A stretch of 64,000 bases of DNA from assembly GCF_900302505.1 (NCBI RefSeq), contig NZ_OMOJ01000001.1, positions 372,001-436,000 on the forward strand. The letters run 5' to 3'. This DNA comes from Pseudoprimorskyibacter insulae. Lineage in GTDB: Bacteria > Pseudomonadota > Alphaproteobacteria > Rhodobacterales > Rhodobacteraceae. Of this stretch, positions 62,532-64,000 are shown one piece after another (position 1 is the stretch's first letter; the number at the start of each line of letters is the position of its first letter). The position numbers were made by a program, and so were the translations under genes. The notes below the pieces were generated by a model. The model was not told where the DNA came from. It worked only from the letters and a program-made list of their open reading frames with translations, and did no database searches.

Positions 62532-63289
62532 ACCTGACCGCGATTTGGTCCATCTACCGGTTTGAGATGGCGCGGTTTTTCCGCACGCTGACCCAAAGCT
62601 TCGTCTCGCCGGTGATCTCGACCTCGCTTTATTTTGTCGTCTTCGGCTCGGCGATCGGATCGCGCATCGATCAGGTGGACGGGGTCAGCTATGGCGCGTT
62701 CATCGTGCCGGGGCTGGTGATGCTGAGCGTGATGATGCAGGGCATTTCGAACGCGTCCTTCGGCATTTACTTCCCCAAGTTCATCGGCACAATCTATGAG
62801 CTGTTGTCCGCGCCGATCAACTTTATCGAGATCGTGATTGGCTTTGTCGGGGCGGCGGCGACCAAGGCTTTGTTCATCGGGGTGGTGATTCTGATCACCT
62901 CGGCCTTGTTCGTAGATCTGACCATTGCACACCCCTTGGCTATGGTGGCCTTCTTGGTGCTGACCTGTGTCAGTTTCGCGCTGCTGGGGTTCATCCTAGG
63001 CATCTGGGCGCGGAACTTTGAACAGCTGCAATTGGTGCCATTGCTGGTGGTGACGCCCTTGGTGTTCCTTGGCGGGTCGTTCTATTCGATCTCGATGCTG
63101 CCGCCGTTCTGGCAGACGGTGACGCTGTTTAATCCGGTGGTTTACCTGATCTCGGGGTTCCGTTGGTCGTTCTATGGGCTGGCCGATGTGCCGATCGGTC
63201 TGAGCCTTCTGGCCATTGCTGGCTTCACCGCGCTGTGCCTTGGGGTGATCTGGTGGATCTTCAAAACCGGCTGGCGCATCCGCTCGTGA
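62528..63289 (+). CDS. ABC-2 exporter permease subunit (YadH-like)
   Basis: A 253-residue membrane protein with six hydrophobic helices and the ABC-2 permease motif [29 protein letters not shown] (connector to the ATPase) at the N-terminus and [29 protein letters not shown] in the C-terminal half. Overlaps the ATPase by 4 bp. A UUCG-loop terminator follows. Substrate unknown. Confidence 0.88.
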   Translation: MNLTAIWSIYRFEMARFFRTLTQSFVSPVISTSLYFVVFGSAIGSRIDQVDGVSYGAFIVPGLVMLSVMMQGISNASFGIYFPKFIGTIYELLSAPINFIEIVIGFVGAAATKALFIGVVILITSALFVDLTIAHPLAMVAFLVLTCVSFALLGFILGIWARNFEQLQLVPLLVVTPLVFLGGSFYSISMLPPFWQTVTLFNPVVYLISGFRWSFYGLADVPIGLSLLAIAGFTALCLGVIWWIFKTGWRIRS

Positions 63290-63301
63290 TGGATGTTGCA
63301 G

Positions 63302-63327
63302 AACGGCGCCTTCGGGCGCCGTTTTTT
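63302..63327 (+). terminator. Terminator of the ABC-2 exporter
   Basis: Arms AACGGCGCC and GGCGCCGTT, loop TTCG, followed by TTTTG: a strong intrinsic terminator. Confidence 0.9.
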
Positions 63328-63387
63328 GCGTATTTGGAAAGAGAAGAAGCAGGGGGACGGCGCGGACGTGTTTGCGCCTGTCCCGGT

Positions 63388-64000
63388 TTAAACGTGGGCG
63401 GGCTGGCCGCGCCCACCAAGGATCATGTCCATGCTCATGCCGCCGATCCACATGCAGAACAGCGCCAGCCACGCGGTGCCAGCAAAGATCGACCCGCCGG
63501 TGACGCCCGCGCCGATGGCGCAGCCGCCCGCCAGCATGCCGCCAAAGCCCATCAGCGCCGCGCCGATCATCGCATTGCGCATGGGGGTGGGGCCTTCGAA
63601 GCCCTGGAACTTCAGTTCCTTGGCAAAGGCGGCGGCAAGGAATGATCCCAGCACGACGCCGGGCACAAGGCCGATGTCGAATTCCAGAACAGAGCTGCGA
63701 TCAAGAAAGAACATCAGCGTATTGGCCGACGGGCCGGTGAAGGTGGCGCTTTCGATCTGCATCGGTTCGAACGACACCTGCGCGAGCGTGTAGGTCAGCA
63801 CCCAGCCCAAGGCCACGGCAAATCCAACGCCCGAGGCGAAGATCAGGCGCGACAGGCCGATCTTGTGACGGCGGGCCAGTTCCCACGCCACGGCGGCGAT
63901 CATCAGCCCGACCAGCAGGCCGGTGGTGTCGGGCAGGTGCATCGCGGTGACCAGATCGACATTGCGTCCGCCCGAGGTGATCCAGGCGGCGGCGATACGG
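63388..64000 (-). CDS. YeeE/YedE (TsuA-like) membrane transporter, C-terminal part; continues beyond window
   Basis: The minus-strand frame is open to the right edge, so this is the C-terminal 203 codons; an internal ATG at 63942 is not the true start because the reading frame continues upstream (IAAAWITSGGRNVDLVTA). Hydrophobic helices alternate with GFGGMLAGGCAIGAGVTGGS, the YeeE/YedE motif containing the Cys found in thiosulfate transporter TsuA, and GMSMDMIL near the end. YeeE/YedE proteins import thiosulfate or related sulfur compounds. The full protein would be about 350 residues. Confidence 0.78.
   Translation of the reverse strand, partial: RIAAAWITSGGRNVDLVTAMHLPDTTGLLVGLMIAAVAWELARRHKIGLSRLIFASGVGFAVALGWVLTYTLAQVSFEPMQIESATFTGPSANTLMFFLDRSSVLEFDIGLVPGVVLGSFLAAAFAKELKFQGFEGPTPMRNAMIGAALMGFGGMLAGGCAIGAGVTGGSIFAGTAWLALFCMWIGGMSMDMILGGRGQPAHV

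Overview
The window reads as a chromosomal segment of an alphaproteobacterium of the order Rhodobacterales (Roseobacter/Rhodobacter type). The evidence is the GC-rich codon usage, the combination of ethylmalonyl-CoA pathway genes (mcl2, mch, ecm, ccr) with a clustered TCA-cycle block (lpdA, odhAB, sucCD, mdh, sdhCDAB), an HvrA/H-NS type protein, and the mreBCD-mrdA-rodA order. No phage, insertion sequence, CRISPR array, tRNA or rRNA was found. The one RNA gene recognised is a small SRP RNA.

Layout. 1-2475: end of ftsE, ftsX, an acyltransferase and a flavin-type oxidoreductase, mostly overlapping on the + strand. 2566-3399: a Tat-exported intradiol-dioxygenase-like protein. 3504-14939 (minus): mdh, then sucC-sucD-lipoprotein-odhA(sucA)-odhB(sucB), then a GT2 glycosyltransferase, a MAPEG protein and lpdA. 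15103-19900: a TauE-like permease, a small secreted protein, then mcl2-nnrU-DUF1737-mch and a secreted HELGH protein. 20097-24346: sdhCDA and sdhB, split by an opposite-strand GT25 gene. 24541-28120: a small protein, DUF1989, a divergent SHMT paralogue, deoD and an H-NS protein. 28256-33239: ecm, a PlsB-like acyltransferase and ccr. 33426-40035: a 59-residue protein, a RecD-like helicase, and a five-gene acyl-CoA cluster containing separate homologues of the two halves of human ACAD10/ACAD11. 40066-47294 (minus): rpe, ghrA-like, rodA, mrdA, mreD, mreC, mreB. 47597-51632: a dimethylglycine-dehydrogenase-like enzyme, a metallopeptidase, a tyrosine phosphatase and ffs. 51675-55092: a HAD phosphatase and an NMT1/THI5-type ABC importer. 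55285-64000: DUF1801-like, nudC, SRPBCC, DUF4198, hemC/hemE, an EamA transporter, an ABC-2 exporter and a partial YeeE/YedE transporter.

How the genes fit together. The central 30 kb brings acetyl-CoA assimilation and the TCA cycle together. Ccr and Ecm convert crotonyl-CoA to methylsuccinyl-CoA, Mch acts on mesaconyl-CoA, and Mcl2 hydrolyses malyl-CoA to malate. Malate and succinyl-CoA then enter the Mdh/Suc/Sdh steps encoded alongside. Two shared DNA signals support joint control. A pair of TGTGATCACA boxes spaced exactly 21 bp start-to-start lies about 110-116 bp upstream of both sucC and sdhC. A 13-bp sequence, CTGC(A/G)TTGCGGCA, lies upstream of mcl2, upstream of ccr and between ecm and the PlsB-like gene, with a weaker copy upstream of mdh. 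The best candidate for a less-described pathway is the acyl-CoA ligase/MaoC/ACAD/kinase/thioesterase operon at 35303-40035, which looks like a route for hydroxy-acids through a phosphorylated acyl-CoA intermediate.
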